Assembly (NCBI RefSeq): GCF_030164425.1
Contig: NZ_JASNJD010000026.1
Span: forward strand, 1 to 64,000
Length of the DNA stretch: 64,000 nucleotides
Source of the DNA: Pseudodonghicola flavimaris
GTDB taxonomy: Bacteria; Pseudomonadota; Alphaproteobacteria; Rhodobacterales; Rhodobacteraceae
Reading direction: 5' to 3'
The position numbers were made by a program, and so were the translations under genes. The notes below the pieces were generated by a model. That model was given only the letters and a program-made list of their open reading frames with translations, did not search any database and was not told the DNA's origin. This document shows, piece by piece, positions 17,002 to 28,363 of this stretch; within the stretch, counting starts at the first letter, position 1; each line of letters starts with the position of its first letter.

Positions 17002-18306
17002 ATGATCCCCCGTTACGCCCGCCCCGAGATGGTCGCCATCTGGTCGCCCGAGACCAAGTTCAAGATCTGGTATGAGATCGAAGCGCACGCCTGCGACGCG
17101 CAGGCCGCGCTCGGGGTGATCCCGAAGGAAAACGCCGAAGCGGTGTGGAAGGCCAAGGACGTGGACTTCGACGTCGCCCGCATCGACGAGATCGAAGCCG
17201 TCACCAAACATGACGTCATCGCCTTTCTGACCCATCTGGCCGAACACGTGGGCAGCGAAGAAGCCCGCTTCGTCCATCAGGGCATGACCTCCTCCGACGT
17301 GCTCGACACCACGCTGAACGTGCAGCTGGTGCGCGCCGCAGATATCCTGCTGGCCGATCTGGACAAGGTGCTGGCCGCGTTGAAAACCCGCGCGCTGGAG
17401 CACAAGTACACCGTCCGCGTCGGCCGCTCGCACGGCATTCACGCCGAACCCACCACCATGGGTCTGACCTTCGCCCGCTTCTACGCCGAAATGGACCGCA
17501 ACAAGAACCGTCTCGAGAAAGCGAAATGGGAAATCGCCACCGGCGCGATCTCCGGCGCGGTCGGCACCTTCGCCAATATCGACCCGGCGGTCGAGGAACA
17601 TGTCTGCGAGAAGATGGGCCTGCGCCCCGAACCGATCTCGACCCAGGTGATCCCGCGCGACCGCCACGCGATGTTCTTCGCCACCCTCGGCGTCATCGCC
17701 TCGTCGATCGAGAATATCGCCATCGAGATTCGCCACATGCAGCGCACCGAGGTGCTGGAGGGCGCGGAATTCTTCTCCATGGGGCAGAAGGGCTCCTCGG
17801 CGATGCCGCACAAGAAGAACCCGGTCCTGACCGAGAACCTCACCGGTCTGGCCCGCCTGGTGCGGATGACCGTGGTGCCGGCGATGGAGAACGTGGCGCT
17901 CTGGCACGAACGCGACATCTCGCACAGCTCGGTCGAACGCGGCATCGGCCCGGACGCCACCGTGACGCTGGACTTCGCGCTGAACCGGCTTGCCGGCGTC
18001 GTCGAAAAGATGCTGATCTTCCCCGACAACATGCTGGAGAACATGAACAAGTTCCCGGGTCTGGTGATGTCGCAGCGGGTGCTGCTGGCGTTGACCCAGG
18101 CCGGCGTCTCGCGGGAGGATGCCTACTCCATGGTGCAGCGCAACGCGCTGAAGGTCTGGGAAGACCGTGTCGATTTCCGCGAACAGCTGCTCGCGGACAA
18201 GGATGTCGTTGCCGCCCTGGGCGTCGACGGGATCAACGCGAAATTCGACATGGATTATCACACCAAACACGTCGACACGATCTTCAAGCGGGTCTTCGGC
18301 GAATAA
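17002..18306 (+). CDS. purB: Adenylosuccinate lyase
   Basis: PurB cleaves SAICAR and adenylosuccinate, releasing fumarate, in purine synthesis. The 434-residue length is normal. The lyase signature GSSAMPHKKNPVLTENLTGL lies near residue 265 with its flexible catalytic loop. TSSDVLDTTLNVQL and GRSHGIHAEPTTMGLTFARF are the other two conserved active-site regions. The start MIPRYARPEMVAIWSPE is typical of the family. A terminator-like hairpin follows the stop. Confidence 0.97.
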   Translation: MIPRYARPEMVAIWSPETKFKIWYEIEAHACDAQAALGVIPKENAEAVWKAKDVDFDVARIDEIEAVTKHDVIAFLTHLAEHVGSEEARFVHQGMTSSDVLDTTLNVQLVRAADILLADLDKVLAALKTRALEHKYTVRVGRSHGIHAEPTTMGLTFARFYAEMDRNKNRLEKAKWEIATGAISGAVGTFANIDPAVEEHVCEKMGLRPEPISTQVIPRDRHAMFFATLGVIASSIENIAIEIRHMQRTEVLEGAEFFSMGQKGSSAMPHKKNPVLTENLTGLARLVRMTVVPAMENVALWHERDISHSSVERGIGPDATVTLDFALNRLAGVVEKMLIFPDNMLENMNKFPGLVMSQRVLLALTQAGVSREDAYSMVQRNALKVWEDRVDFREQLLADKDVVAALGVDGINAKFDMDYHTKHVDTIFKRVFGE

Positions 18307-18331
18307 GCCACGCCGGTCACGAAACGGTCAG

Positions 18332-18368
18332 ACCGCGCCCCGGCCCCCGCCGGTGGCGCGGTTTTTCT
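18332..18368 (+). terminator. Probable terminator of purB
   Basis: ACCGCGCC (18332-18339) pairs with GGCGCGGT (18355-18362) across a C-rich loop and is followed by TTTTCTTT. It sits 26 bp after purB. Confidence 0.75.
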
Positions 18369-18429
18369 TTGCGCAGGGCGCCGCCTGGTTTACCCTTGAT
18401 CAGATCATCAGTCTGACAGGAGGTACGAC

Positions 18430-18585
18430 ATGAAGATCAGAACCGCGCTCGCCGGCCTGGCGCTTTCGCTCCTTCCCGCCCTCGGCTTTGCCATGTGCCC
18501 CGACCGGCACGAGGCGCAGTCCTGCGCACCTGGCACCGCATGGGATGCCGCACAGGGCGCCTGCGTCGCCCAGATCAACAGCTGA
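18430..18585 (+). CDS. Small secreted protein with Cys-Gly-Trp-Asp-Cys motif
   Basis: The 51-residue protein starts MKIRTALAGLALSLLPALGF, a clear signal peptide (cleavage near FA-MC). The mature part has about 30 residues with CPDRHEAQSCAPGTAWDAAQ and then GACVAQ. The SC-x2-G-x2-WD-x5-CV pattern resembles a minimal chitin-binding (CBM14/peritrophin) half and recurs in the TPR protein directly downstream. GGAGG lies 8 bases before the ATG. Its function is unknown. It is probably periplasmic with disulfides and may be cotranscribed with the next gene, 142 bp away. Confidence 0.7.
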   Translation: MKIRTALAGLALSLLPALGFAMCPDRHEAQSCAPGTAWDAAQGACVAQINS

Positions 18586-18727
18586 CGCCGCACGACATGG
18601 CATGGACCGGTGCCTGCGGTGGGCGGTTCCTGTCGCCGGCGCCAGCCACTCACCCGTCTCAGCCTGTCCGCCCCTCGGGCAGCGCCATGGTCCTGTTGTC
18701 GCTTTCTTTTCCTCCGGAGCCCGCCGC

Positions 18728-19273
18728 ATGTACCGCCCCCTCCTCTCCCTCGCCCTGAGCTCCCTGCTGCCCGCTGCGGCCATCGCCGCCGGGATGGGCG
18801 GCAGCAGCACCACGCCGCCGAAACCGACTGCGACGACCAAGACCTGCACCGGTGCACAGGTCTGGGACCCGAAGACCGAAACCTGCGTCGATCCGAAACA
18901 TTCCGCGCTGGATCCGGAGACCCTCTACGGCGCGGTGCGCGAACTGGCCTATGCCGGCCGCTACGAGGATGCGCAGAGCGTGCTGCGGGCGATGCCCGAT
19001 CCGCGCGACGACCGGGTGCTGACCTACTGGGGCTTCACCCACCGCAAGCTGGGCCATCTGACGCTGGCGCAGATGTTCTATGACGAGGCGATCGCCCGGA
19101 ACCCCGACAACCTGCTGGCGCGCTCCTATCTGGGTCAGGGGCTGGTGGAGGCCGGCGACACCGATGCCGCCATCGCCCAGTGGCGCGAGATCACCGCGCG
19201 CGGCGGCGCCGGCAGCTGGCCGGAAACCGCGCTTCGCGAGGCGATCCGCACCGGGATGACGTTCAGTTATTGA
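18728..19273 (+). CDS. Secreted tetratricopeptide-repeat protein with N-terminal Cys motif
   Basis: The 181-residue protein has a signal peptide (MYRPLLSLALSSLLPAAAIA). A short Cys segment (KTCTGAQVWDPKTETCVDP, about residues 38-57) follows, then a TPR region of about 120 residues with YAGRYEDAQSVLRAM, LGHLTLAQMFYDEAIARNPD and NLLARSYLGQGLVEAGDTDA. TPR domains bind other proteins. The Cys segment matches the pattern in the small protein just upstream. The ATG follows a CGGAG about 7 bases away. It is likely a periplasmic scaffold; its partner is unknown. Confidence 0.8.
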   Translation: MYRPLLSLALSSLLPAAAIAAGMGGSSTTPPKPTATTKTCTGAQVWDPKTETCVDPKHSALDPETLYGAVRELAYAGRYEDAQSVLRAMPDPRDDRVLTYWGFTHRKLGHLTLAQMFYDEAIARNPDNLLARSYLGQGLVEAGDTDAAIAQWREITARGGAGSWPETALREAIRTGMTFSY

Positions 19274-19489
19274 GCATCCCCCACTGCCCGGCCGGAACGC
19301 GGGCGCCCTCACACGCGTCGCCGGAGGGCGCAGCGCAGGTCGCCGATGGACACAGGCCGCAATCCGGCATAGCGGACATCCCATGACAGCTGCCCATCCC
19401 CCCATGCGCCGACGTGATCGCGCGCCCCTACCGTCCCGCCCGCAACACGCGCGGGTCGCCCACACGGCGCCCCGGCGGGAATTCCGTCG

Positions 19490-20359
19490 ATGAGCACGGA
19501 AGCCGCGACCGCATCGCGAAACCGCGCCATCTTGCTGATGATCGGCGCCACACTGTGCTTTTCGATGATGGATGTCTTCGCCAAGTCGCTGGCGCCACGG
19601 ATCGGCGTGCCCGCCGGGCTCTGGGCCCGCTATGCCGGGCAGATGCTCTTTGTCGTGCTGCTGGTGGCCCCACGGCTGCATATCGTGGCGCGCACCCGCC
19701 ATCCGGTGCAGCAGATCCTGCGGTCCTTCATGCTGATGGGGACCACGATCTTCTTCTTCACCGGCCTGACGCTCTTGCCGCTGAACGCCGCGGCGCCGCT
19801 GATGAACACCAGCCCGGTGCTGATCACGCTGGGGGCGGCGCTGTTTCTGGGCGAGAAGCTGGGGCCGCGTCGGATCGCCGGCATCGCGGCGGCCATGGTG
19901 GGGGCGCTGATCGTGATCCGCCCCGGCAGCGGCATCTTCTCCGCGGCCGCGGCGCTGCCCTTGCTGGCGGCCTGCTGCTACTCGGCCTATGCGCTGCTGA
20001 CTCGACGGCTCGGCCCGGGCGAGGATCCCTGGACCTCGCTCTTCTATACCGGGGTGGTCGGCACCGTGGTCTTCAGCCTTGTGGTGCCTTTCTACTGGCA
20101 GCGCCCCGATCTGATCGCCTGGCTGCTGATCCTCGGGCTCAGCCTGGGCGGCACCCTGGGGCAGATGCTGCTGATCCGCGCCTTTTCCAGCGGCGAGGCG
20201 GCAATGCTGGCGCCCTATGCCTACAGCGGGCTGATTTTCGCCAGTTTCTGGGGGATGACGGTTTTCGGGGAATATCCCGACGTCTGGACCATCGTCGGAA
20301 CGCTTGTGATCGCGGGGGCCGGGCTCTATGTGTGGCACCGCGAGACCTATCGCAGCTGA
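19490..20359 (+). CDS. DMT-superfamily transporter (EamA type)
   Basis: The 289-residue membrane protein has ten hydrophobic segments in two EamA halves (about residues 14-145 and 158-285). Examples are ILLMIGATLCFSMMDVFAKS and LITLGAALFLGEKLGPRRIA, with the conserved LGE at the end of the first half. Family members export amino acids, drugs or metabolites; the substrate is not readable from the sequence. The acyltransferase gene starts 28 bp downstream, so an operon is likely. Confidence 0.88.
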   Translation: MSTEAATASRNRAILLMIGATLCFSMMDVFAKSLAPRIGVPAGLWARYAGQMLFVVLLVAPRLHIVARTRHPVQQILRSFMLMGTTIFFFTGLTLLPLNAAAPLMNTSPVLITLGAALFLGEKLGPRRIAGIAAAMVGALIVIRPGSGIFSAAAALPLLAACCYSAYALLTRRLGPGEDPWTSLFYTGVVGTVVFSLVVPFYWQRPDLIAWLLILGLSLGGTLGQMLLIRAFSSGEAAMLAPYAYSGLIFASFWGMTVFGEYPDVWTIVGTLVIAGAGLYVWHRETYRS

Positions 20360-20386
20360 TCTGACTGACCCCACTGCCTGAGCCAA

Positions 20387-21307
20387 ATGCCCGCCGATCC
20401 CTCTACCCTGTCGCGTGGTGAGCGCGCCAAATACTACGCCACCAACCTGCTGTTGCGCGGGATCATCGGGACCGTGATGCTGATCCCCTATCGCTGGCGC
20501 ATCCCGGCGATGGGCTGGGTGGTCAGCCGGCTGGCGCCGATCACCGGCTGGGCCAAGCGGGTGCGCGACAATCTTGCCCTGGTCGTTCCCGACCTGCCCG
20601 AGGCGGAAGTGGCGCGGCTGTGCCGGGCGGTGCCCGATAATGCCGGCCGCGCGGTGATCGAGCTCTATTCCGGCGCCGCCTTCGCCGAACGCGCCCGCCG
20701 CGCCCCGGTCAAGGGCCCCGGCCTGCTGGCGCTGGAAGAGGCCCGCCGCGACAACCGACCGGTGATCCTGATCACCGGGCATTTCGGCAATTACGACGCG
20801 GCGCGCGCCAATCTGATCGGCCGCGGCCACAACATGGGGGCGCTCTACCGGCGCATGGCCAACCCCTATTTCAACGAACACTACGTGCATATGCTGGGCT
20901 CGGTCGGGCAGCCGATCTTCGAACAGGGCCGCCGCGGCATGATGCAGATGGTGCGCTATCTGAAGGACGGCGGCATCATCGCCATCGTCGGCGACCTGCA
21001 TACCCATGGCGGCGAGTCGCTCGATTTCTTCGGAGAGCCGGCCGTCACCTCTGTCGTTCCGGCGGAGCTGGCGCTGAAATACAACGCCGCGATGATCCCG
21101 GTCTATGCGGTGCGCCGCCCCAACGGGCTGGATTTCGAGATCATCATGCACGAGCCGATCGCCCATAGCGATCCGATCACCATGACCAAGGACATCAACG
21201 CGGATCTGGAGAAGATGGTGCGGTCCCATATGGATCAGTGGTTCTGGATCCACCGGCGCTGGAAACCCTACATGCCGCACCAGGACGATGGCGGCGACGC
21301 CGGCTGA
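20387..21307 (+). CDS. Lipid A biosynthesis acyltransferase-like (LpxL/HtrB family)
   Basis: The 306-residue inner-membrane enzyme belongs to the lysophospholipid/lipid A acyltransferases that move an acyl chain from acyl-ACP. The catalytic HX4D motif is in ILITGHFGNYDAARANLIGR (about residues 130-145). Further marks are YRRMANPYFNEHY, GDLHTHGGESLDFFGEPA and the final QWFWIHRRWKP block seen in LpxL proteins. Roseobacters often carry more than one such gene. The exact lipid substrate is not established. Confidence 0.87.
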   Translation: MPADPSTLSRGERAKYYATNLLLRGIIGTVMLIPYRWRIPAMGWVVSRLAPITGWAKRVRDNLALVVPDLPEAEVARLCRAVPDNAGRAVIELYSGAAFAERARRAPVKGPGLLALEEARRDNRPVILITGHFGNYDAARANLIGRGHNMGALYRRMANPYFNEHYVHMLGSVGQPIFEQGRRGMMQMVRYLKDGGIIAIVGDLHTHGGESLDFFGEPAVTSVVPAELALKYNAAMIPVYAVRRPNGLDFEIIMHEPIAHSDPITMTKDINADLEKMVRSHMDQWFWIHRRWKPYMPHQDDGGDAG

Positions 21308-21368
21308 GGCCTGAGGTTGAAGGTTTGAGCTCGGCTGGGAGCTGGCGGCAAGGACAGTCGCGCCGCGC

Positions 21369-22112
21369 TCAGTCGCGCCGGACCCGCGCAGCCCCCACGA
21401 TCGGCCCGAACCCGGACCGCTGAACCAGCACGGCCGCCGGGCTGTCGCCCTTCAGATCGGCCTGGAATTGCGCCTCTGAGGTGCCATCCCATTCGCCCAG
21501 AACATCCCAATCGGTGACGACATTGGCATAATCCAGATCGCGCCCGGCATTCTCGCCCCGGGCGATCTGCACATGCTCCAGCGGCGTGTAGCGCACCAGC
21601 TGCACGTCGAGGGGCCCCTGCACCGGGCCGAGCGGTTGCAGCGACACATGCAGCACGCCGCCGCGCGTCTCCGCCCCGATCATGACCGAAACCGGGCGGC
21701 GCATATGCGACATGATCAGTTCGGCCAGCTCCATCGCATGAGCGCCGACCACATCCTCCTGCCCCATCACGATCATCTGCGGCGTATAGATCATCTTGCG
21801 CCCCGCCGCCCGGGCATAGGCCTTCTGCCGATGGGTGAACCCGGGCGCGGCAAAGACGTCCTTCCAGCCGATGTAATCCCAGTAATCGACATGCAGCGCC
21901 AGCGGCAGCACATCCTCGCGGTCGGTCAGTTCACGCAGCAGCCGGTCGGCCGGCGGACAGGAGGAACAGCCCTGCGAGGTGAACAGCTCCACCACCACCG
22001 GGCCGGGCACCGGATCGGCCGCCGGCGCTGCGGCCGAGGCGGCCTGCTGCGCGCAGAGCGGTGCAGCGGCCAGCATCCATAAGGCGGTCAAACTCGCGGC
22101 AATCGGTTTCAT
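21369..22112 (-). CDS. DUF1223 secreted thioredoxin-like protein
   Basis: The protein of about 247 residues starts MKPIAASLTALWMLAAAPLC, a signal peptide ending near CA-QQ. The DUF1223 domain has a thioredoxin-like opening, VVVELFTSQGCSSCPPADRL, with CxxC, then LHVDYWDYIGWKDVFAAPGF and KMIYTPQMIVMGQEDVVGAH, both family signatures. It is probably a periplasmic redox or metal-handling protein; no function is established. The ATG at 22112 is chosen over an upstream in-frame start at 22175 because the signal peptide begins there. Confidence 0.85.
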   Translation of the reverse strand: MKPIAASLTALWMLAAAPLCAQQAASAAAPAADPVPGPVVVELFTSQGCSSCPPADRLLRELTDREDVLPLALHVDYWDYIGWKDVFAAPGFTHRQKAYARAAGRKMIYTPQMIVMGQEDVVGAHAMELAELIMSHMRRPVSVMIGAETRGGVLHVSLQPLGPVQGPLDVQLVRYTPLEHVQIARGENAGRDLDYANVVTDWDVLGEWDGTSEAQFQADLKGDSPAAVLVQRSGFGPIVGAARVRRD

Positions 22113-22432
22113 CGGTGTGGCATTTCCCCCTGAGCGACGTGTTAGAATGTAGAGCCCGCTTGCCGCAAGAACCAATCAATGTTTCTTGAGAGACACGCGA
22201 TCAGCGTGGCGACGGCGACCGGCCGAAGCCTGCTCTGCCCCGTCCCCTAGCGCAGTCAGCCGCCCCGGTGAGCGGTTCGCTGCCGGTCTGCCGGGGATCT
22301 TCCGCTTTTTTGTGTGCAATGGTATACAAAATCGCCGCAGCAACGATGAACACTATTGAATGACGCCTCGTGCTGTTGCAGAACGCGGCCAGCGAATTCC
22401 CGTTATCCACGACTCTCTGAGGGAGGCCAGAT

Positions 22433-25177
<2,745 letters not shown>

Positions 25178-25203
25178 GCGACCGCCAGAGCCTGAAACAG
25201 CAA

Positions 25204-25230
25204 AGCCCCGCCTTCCGGCGGGGCTTTTTC
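25204..25230 (+). terminator. Rho-independent terminator of acnA
   Basis: AGCCCCGCC, loop TTCC and GGCGGGGCT are followed by TTTTC. The perfect 9-bp stem lies 27 bp after acnA and is shared by the convergent GST region. Confidence 0.92.
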
Positions 25231-25273
25231 TTTCTGTGCAGGGCGGAACCGCAGGACCACAGCCGCAGCGGGC

Positions 25274-25906
25274 TCAGCCCGCAGCCGCCAACCTGGCCTG
25301 CGCCTTTTGCTCGTAATCGTTGACCGGAACGCCCCCGACCCGCTCCGTCACCCGCGCCACCCAGTCACGCACCACCGGGCTCTGCAGCGTGAAGGTACTG
25401 GCCGCCCATTGGAAGGCCGAGGCCATGATCAGATCGGCCACGGTGAACCGCGCCCCCATCAGGAAGGGCGCCTGCCCCAGCCCCGCCGCGATCTGGGCTT
25501 CGACCTCCGGCATGCCGCGGAATGTCGACGTCAGCGCCGGATGGCTCACCCCGGCGATGGCCAGCGCCAGCGCCGGTTCCACCACACCGCCGTAGTAGCA
25601 CATCCAGGACAGGAAGGTGCCGCGCCCCGGCCGCCCCGGCGCGATGCCGAGGGGATGGCCAAAATACTCGTCCAGATAGAGCATCACGGCGTTGGATTCC
25701 CGGATCGCCGCGCCATCGTCGCCGATCAGCAGCGGCACCTTGCCCTCAGGATGCGGATTGGCCGGATCGCGATGCCCCGAGCCGTCGCGCCGCGGGACCG
25801 ACACAAGACGCACTTCGACGGCGTCGAGCCGGTCCATCATCATCAGCTGGGTGATCACCCGCGTCGACCGGGTCAATGGGGAATGGTAGAGGATTGGCAT
25901 CGGCAT
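25274..25906 (-). CDS. Glutathione S-transferase family protein
   Basis: The 210-residue protein has an N-terminal thioredoxin-like domain (MPILYHSPLTRSTRVITQL; Ser in the active-site position; GKVPLLIGDDGAAIRESNAV with the cis-Pro and glutathione-binding ES). The C-terminal helical domain has FLMGARFTVADLIMASAFQW, including the conserved N-capping region. GSTs conjugate or isomerise electrophilic compounds in the cytosol. The substrate is unknown. It diverges from a WYL regulator by 85 bp, which suggests that regulator controls it. Confidence 0.87.
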   Translation of the reverse strand: MPMPILYHSPLTRSTRVITQLMMMDRLDAVEVRLVSVPRRDGSGHRDPANPHPEGKVPLLIGDDGAAIRESNAVMLYLDEYFGHPLGIAPGRPGRGTFLSWMCYYGGVVEPALALAIAGVSHPALTSTFRGMPEVEAQIAAGLGQAPFLMGARFTVADLIMASAFQWAASTFTLQSPVVRDWVARVTERVGGVPVNDYEQKAQARLAAAG

Positions 25907-25991
25907 GCCCTCCGTAACTGGTTTCTATGCGCCGGATATGCCACCCTCCTCCTGACAGTTTCCGTCATGAGACTCCGGGCATATCACCGCC

Positions 25992-26702
25992 ATGGCCAAG
26001 ACCGACCGCCTGTTTCGCCTGCTGCACCTGATCCGGGGCCTGACGCCGCCGGTCACCGCCGCACGGCTGGCCGCCGCGATGGAGGTCTCCGACCGGACCA
26101 TCTACCGCGATATCGAGACGCTGCGCGCCGCCGGCGCCCGGATCGAGGGCGCGGCCGGTCTCGGCTATACCATGACCGAGGACCCGGCGCTGCCGCCGCA
26201 GACCTTCACCCAGCTGGAGATCGAGGCGCTGGTCCTCGGCCTCTCCGACGTGCAGGCGCGCGGCGATGCGCCATTGGCGGCAGCCGCGGCCGATGCGCTG
26301 ACCAAGATCACCGCCACCCTGCCCGAACGCCAGCAGCGCCAGGCGGTGCAGGCGATCAATCTGGTCCACCGTTTCGCCCAGCCCGCCGCCCCGGCCATCG
26401 ACATTACCCTCCTGCGTGAGGCCAGCTGGGCCGAGGAGGCCCTGGAGATCCGCTATCGCGACAACGCCGGCGCGGTGACCAACCGCCGCGTCCATCCGCT
26501 GGCCCTGGCCTATCTCGACAATGCGGTGATGCTGCTGGGCTGGTGCTGCCTGCGCCGGGATTTTCGCCAGTTCAAGGTCACCTCGATCCTCGCGGTGCAG
26601 CGCACCGGCGACAGCTTCCGTCCCCACCGGGTGCCGTTGCTGCGCGATTACGTCGCCCGGCTGCGCCGCGGCCGGAACCCGGCACCCCCGCCGCGAGAGT
26701 GA
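25992..26702 (+). CDS. YafY-like HTH/WYL-domain transcriptional regulator
   Basis: The 236-residue protein has an N-terminal HTH_11 domain (DRLFRLLHLIRGLTPPVTAA to DRTIYRDIETLRAAGARIEG, about residues 4-65) and a C-terminal WYL domain (about 140-215; ALEIRYRDNAGAVTNRRVHP, LAYLDNAVMLLGWCCLRRDF, QFKVTSILAVQ). WYL regulators sense small or nucleic-acid ligands. It is divergent from the GST gene and probably regulates it. A divergent regulator-GST pair of this type is common in proteobacteria. Confidence 0.88.
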   Translation: MAKTDRLFRLLHLIRGLTPPVTAARLAAAMEVSDRTIYRDIETLRAAGARIEGAAGLGYTMTEDPALPPQTFTQLEIEALVLGLSDVQARGDAPLAAAAADALTKITATLPERQQRQAVQAINLVHRFAQPAAPAIDITLLREASWAEEALEIRYRDNAGAVTNRRVHPLALAYLDNAVMLLGWCCLRRDFRQFKVTSILAVQRTGDSFRPHRVPLLRDYVARLRRGRNPAPPPRE

Positions 26703-26719
26703 TCCCGGCACGCCTCCGG

Positions 26720-26815
26720 CGGGAGTATTTAGGTAGAGAAGACATATCGCAGTGCCCAGTCTTTTTCTCTCTGCTCTTCTTCTCTCCGGTCTTCTTCTCT
26801 GCGGAAATACTCTCG
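26720..26815. repeat. Inverted pair of the AAATACTCC intergenic repeat
   Basis: GGGAGTATTTAGGTAGAGAA (26721-26740) and, inverted, CTTCTTCTCTGCGGAAATAC (26791-26810) frame a CTTCTTCTCT-rich core. The same arms occur at 59329-59428. After it comes GAGGGGGCAGACAGCCCCCG, the GC palindrome that often accompanies these repeats. It fills most of the 244-bp gap between the WYL regulator and the SDR gene. Confidence 0.65.
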
Positions 26816-26946
26816 GGGGTGAATTGGGCCAAAAGCCCAAGAGGGGGCAGACAGCCCCCGGTCCCCGCCCGTCGTGCGAGAGGCCCTTGACCCTTGCGCG
26901 CCGAACCGAAACGATCGCGCGACAGACAGCGCGCGGGAGAGACGGC

Positions 26947-27651
26947 ATGCGGAAAGTGGCCCTGGTCACCGGCGGGGCGAAGGGGATCGGCCGCGCCATC
27001 GTCGCGGAGCTGGCGACGGATCATGCGGTGGCCCTGACCTGGCACCGCGCAACGCCGGCGGCAGAGCGGATCGCCGCACCGGACACGCTCGCCCTGCAGG
27101 CCGATCTGGCGCAGGAGGGTGCGGCGGAGCGGGTGGTGGCGAAGACCCTTGCCCGGTTCGGCCGGCTGGACGTGATCGTCAACAATGCCGGGATCATCGC
27201 CCAGACGCCGAAGACCCAGGTGGACCGCGCTGCGCAGCAGGCGCTGCTCGACGTCAACCTGCTGGCGCCGGCGGCGCTGCTCGCGGCGGCACTGCCGCAT
27301 CTGCGTCCGGGCGCGGCCATCGTCAGCATCTCCTCGATCAACGCGGTGTTGCCGCCGCGCGATGCGGTGCTCTACGGCGCCAGCAAGGCGGCGCTGAACC
27401 TCTGGACCCGCGGCATGGCGAAGGAACTGGGACCGGCCGGCATCCGAGTCAACGCGGTGGCGCCCGGTGCCATCAACACGCCGGAGGCGCCGCGCGACGC
27501 GGCGCTCACCGCCCGGTTTGTCGAGGACACCGCGCTCGGCCGTATCGGCCGGCCCGAGGATATCGCCGGCGCGGTGCGGTTTCTCGTCTCCGAGGCGGCG
27601 GATTTCATCACCGGCGAGGTGCTCACCGTCTCCGGCGGCTATCGGCTGTAA
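26947..27651 (+). CDS. Short-chain dehydrogenase/reductase (SDR)
   Basis: The 234-residue classical SDR has the cofactor motif ALVTGGAKGIGRAIVAEL (TGxxxGIG), NNAG at about residue 79, the catalytic Ser in VSISSINAVLPP and YGASK (YxxxK), and a C-terminal GEVLTVSGGYRL. The absence of an acidic residue soon after the second strand (ALTWHRAT has Arg) suggests NADPH preference. The substrate cannot be told from sequence. The gene is convergent with ccmG, whose stop lies 15 bp away. Confidence 0.9.
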   Translation: MRKVALVTGGAKGIGRAIVAELATDHAVALTWHRATPAAERIAAPDTLALQADLAQEGAAERVVAKTLARFGRLDVIVNNAGIIAQTPKTQVDRAAQQALLDVNLLAPAALLAAALPHLRPGAAIVSISSINAVLPPRDAVLYGASKAALNLWTRGMAKELGPAGIRVNAVAPGAINTPEAPRDAALTARFVEDTALGRIGRPEDIAGAVRFLVSEAADFITGEVLTVSGGYRL

Positions 27652-27666
27652 CCGCCGGCCCCGCGG

Positions 27667-28209
27667 CTATTGGCCCTTCGCCGCCTGCTGCAGCAGCGGG
27701 CGCAGTTTCTCCGTGATCACCCGCTGGGTGACCGGCCCGGCGAAGCGCATCAGGATGGTGCCCTCGCCGTCGATCACATAGGTCTCCGGCACGCCGTAGA
27801 CGCCCCAGTCGAGCGCCATCTTGCCGGCCGCGTCCCGGCCCAGAGCGGAATAGGGATCGCCGAGTTCGGCCAGGAACTTCACCGCATTGGCGGTCTCGTC
27901 TTTGTAATTGACGCCGTAGAGCGTGATGCCCTCTTCGGCCAGCGCCTCGAGATTGGGGTGTTCGACCCGGCAGGGGGCGCACCAGCTGGCCCAGAAGTTC
28001 ACCAGCTTGACCTTGCCGTCGCGCAGGGCGGCATCGTCGAAGCCGTCACGGCCGGGAAACGCCGCCAGCACCACAGGCGGCGCCGGCTGGCCCTGACGGG
28101 CGGAGGGCAGCGCCTCGGGATCCTCGCGGAACATGCCGATCGCGGCCAGCGCGACGAAGCCAGCGAAGATCACCGGCGGGATGATCATCAGGGGGGTGAT
28201 CTTAGCCAT
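27667..28209 (-). CDS. ccmG: Thiol:disulfide interchange protein CcmG/DsbE
   Basis: CcmG is a membrane-anchored periplasmic thioredoxin that keeps apocytochrome c cysteines reduced during heme attachment. The 180-residue protein has an N-terminal anchor (PLMIIPPVIFAGFVALAAIG) and the active site FWASWCAPCRVEHPNLEAL. ALDWGVYGVPETYVIDGEGT, with the cis-Pro, is typical of the DsbE group. The start overlaps the end of ccmD by 8 bp. It is the last gene of the ccmABCDG block. Confidence 0.94.
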   Translation of the reverse strand: MAKITPLMIIPPVIFAGFVALAAIGMFREDPEALPSARQGQPAPPVVLAAFPGRDGFDDAALRDGKVKLVNFWASWCAPCRVEHPNLEALAEEGITLYGVNYKDETANAVKFLAELGDPYSALGRDAAGKMALDWGVYGVPETYVIDGEGTILMRFAGPVTQRVITEKLRPLLQQAAKGQ

Positions 28210-28363
28210 TCTTGCGGCGCATCCTCTGTTCGGTCTCTTCCATCTCGGCGCGCACCCGGCGGCCGCGCCACAGGCTGATCCCGACCAGCCCGATCAGCAG
28301 CAGGATCGACGCCGCATAGGCCGACAGCACGGTATCGGCGTATTTTCCCAGATCCGGCATCAT
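28202..28363 (-). CDS. ccmD: Heme exporter protein CcmD
   Basis: The 53-residue protein has one membrane helix (AYAASILLLIGLVGISLWRG) followed by a basic, charged tail (RRVRAEMEETEQRMRRKNG), the standard CcmD layout. It helps release holo-CcmE from the CcmABC complex. The ATG at 28361-28363 overlaps the ccmC stop as ATGA, and its stop overlaps the ccmG start, so it is embedded in a tightly coupled operon. Its place and size make the assignment firm despite low sequence conservation. Confidence 0.9.
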   Translation of the reverse strand: MMPDLGKYADTVLSAYAASILLLIGLVGISLWRGRRVRAEMEETEQRMRRKNG

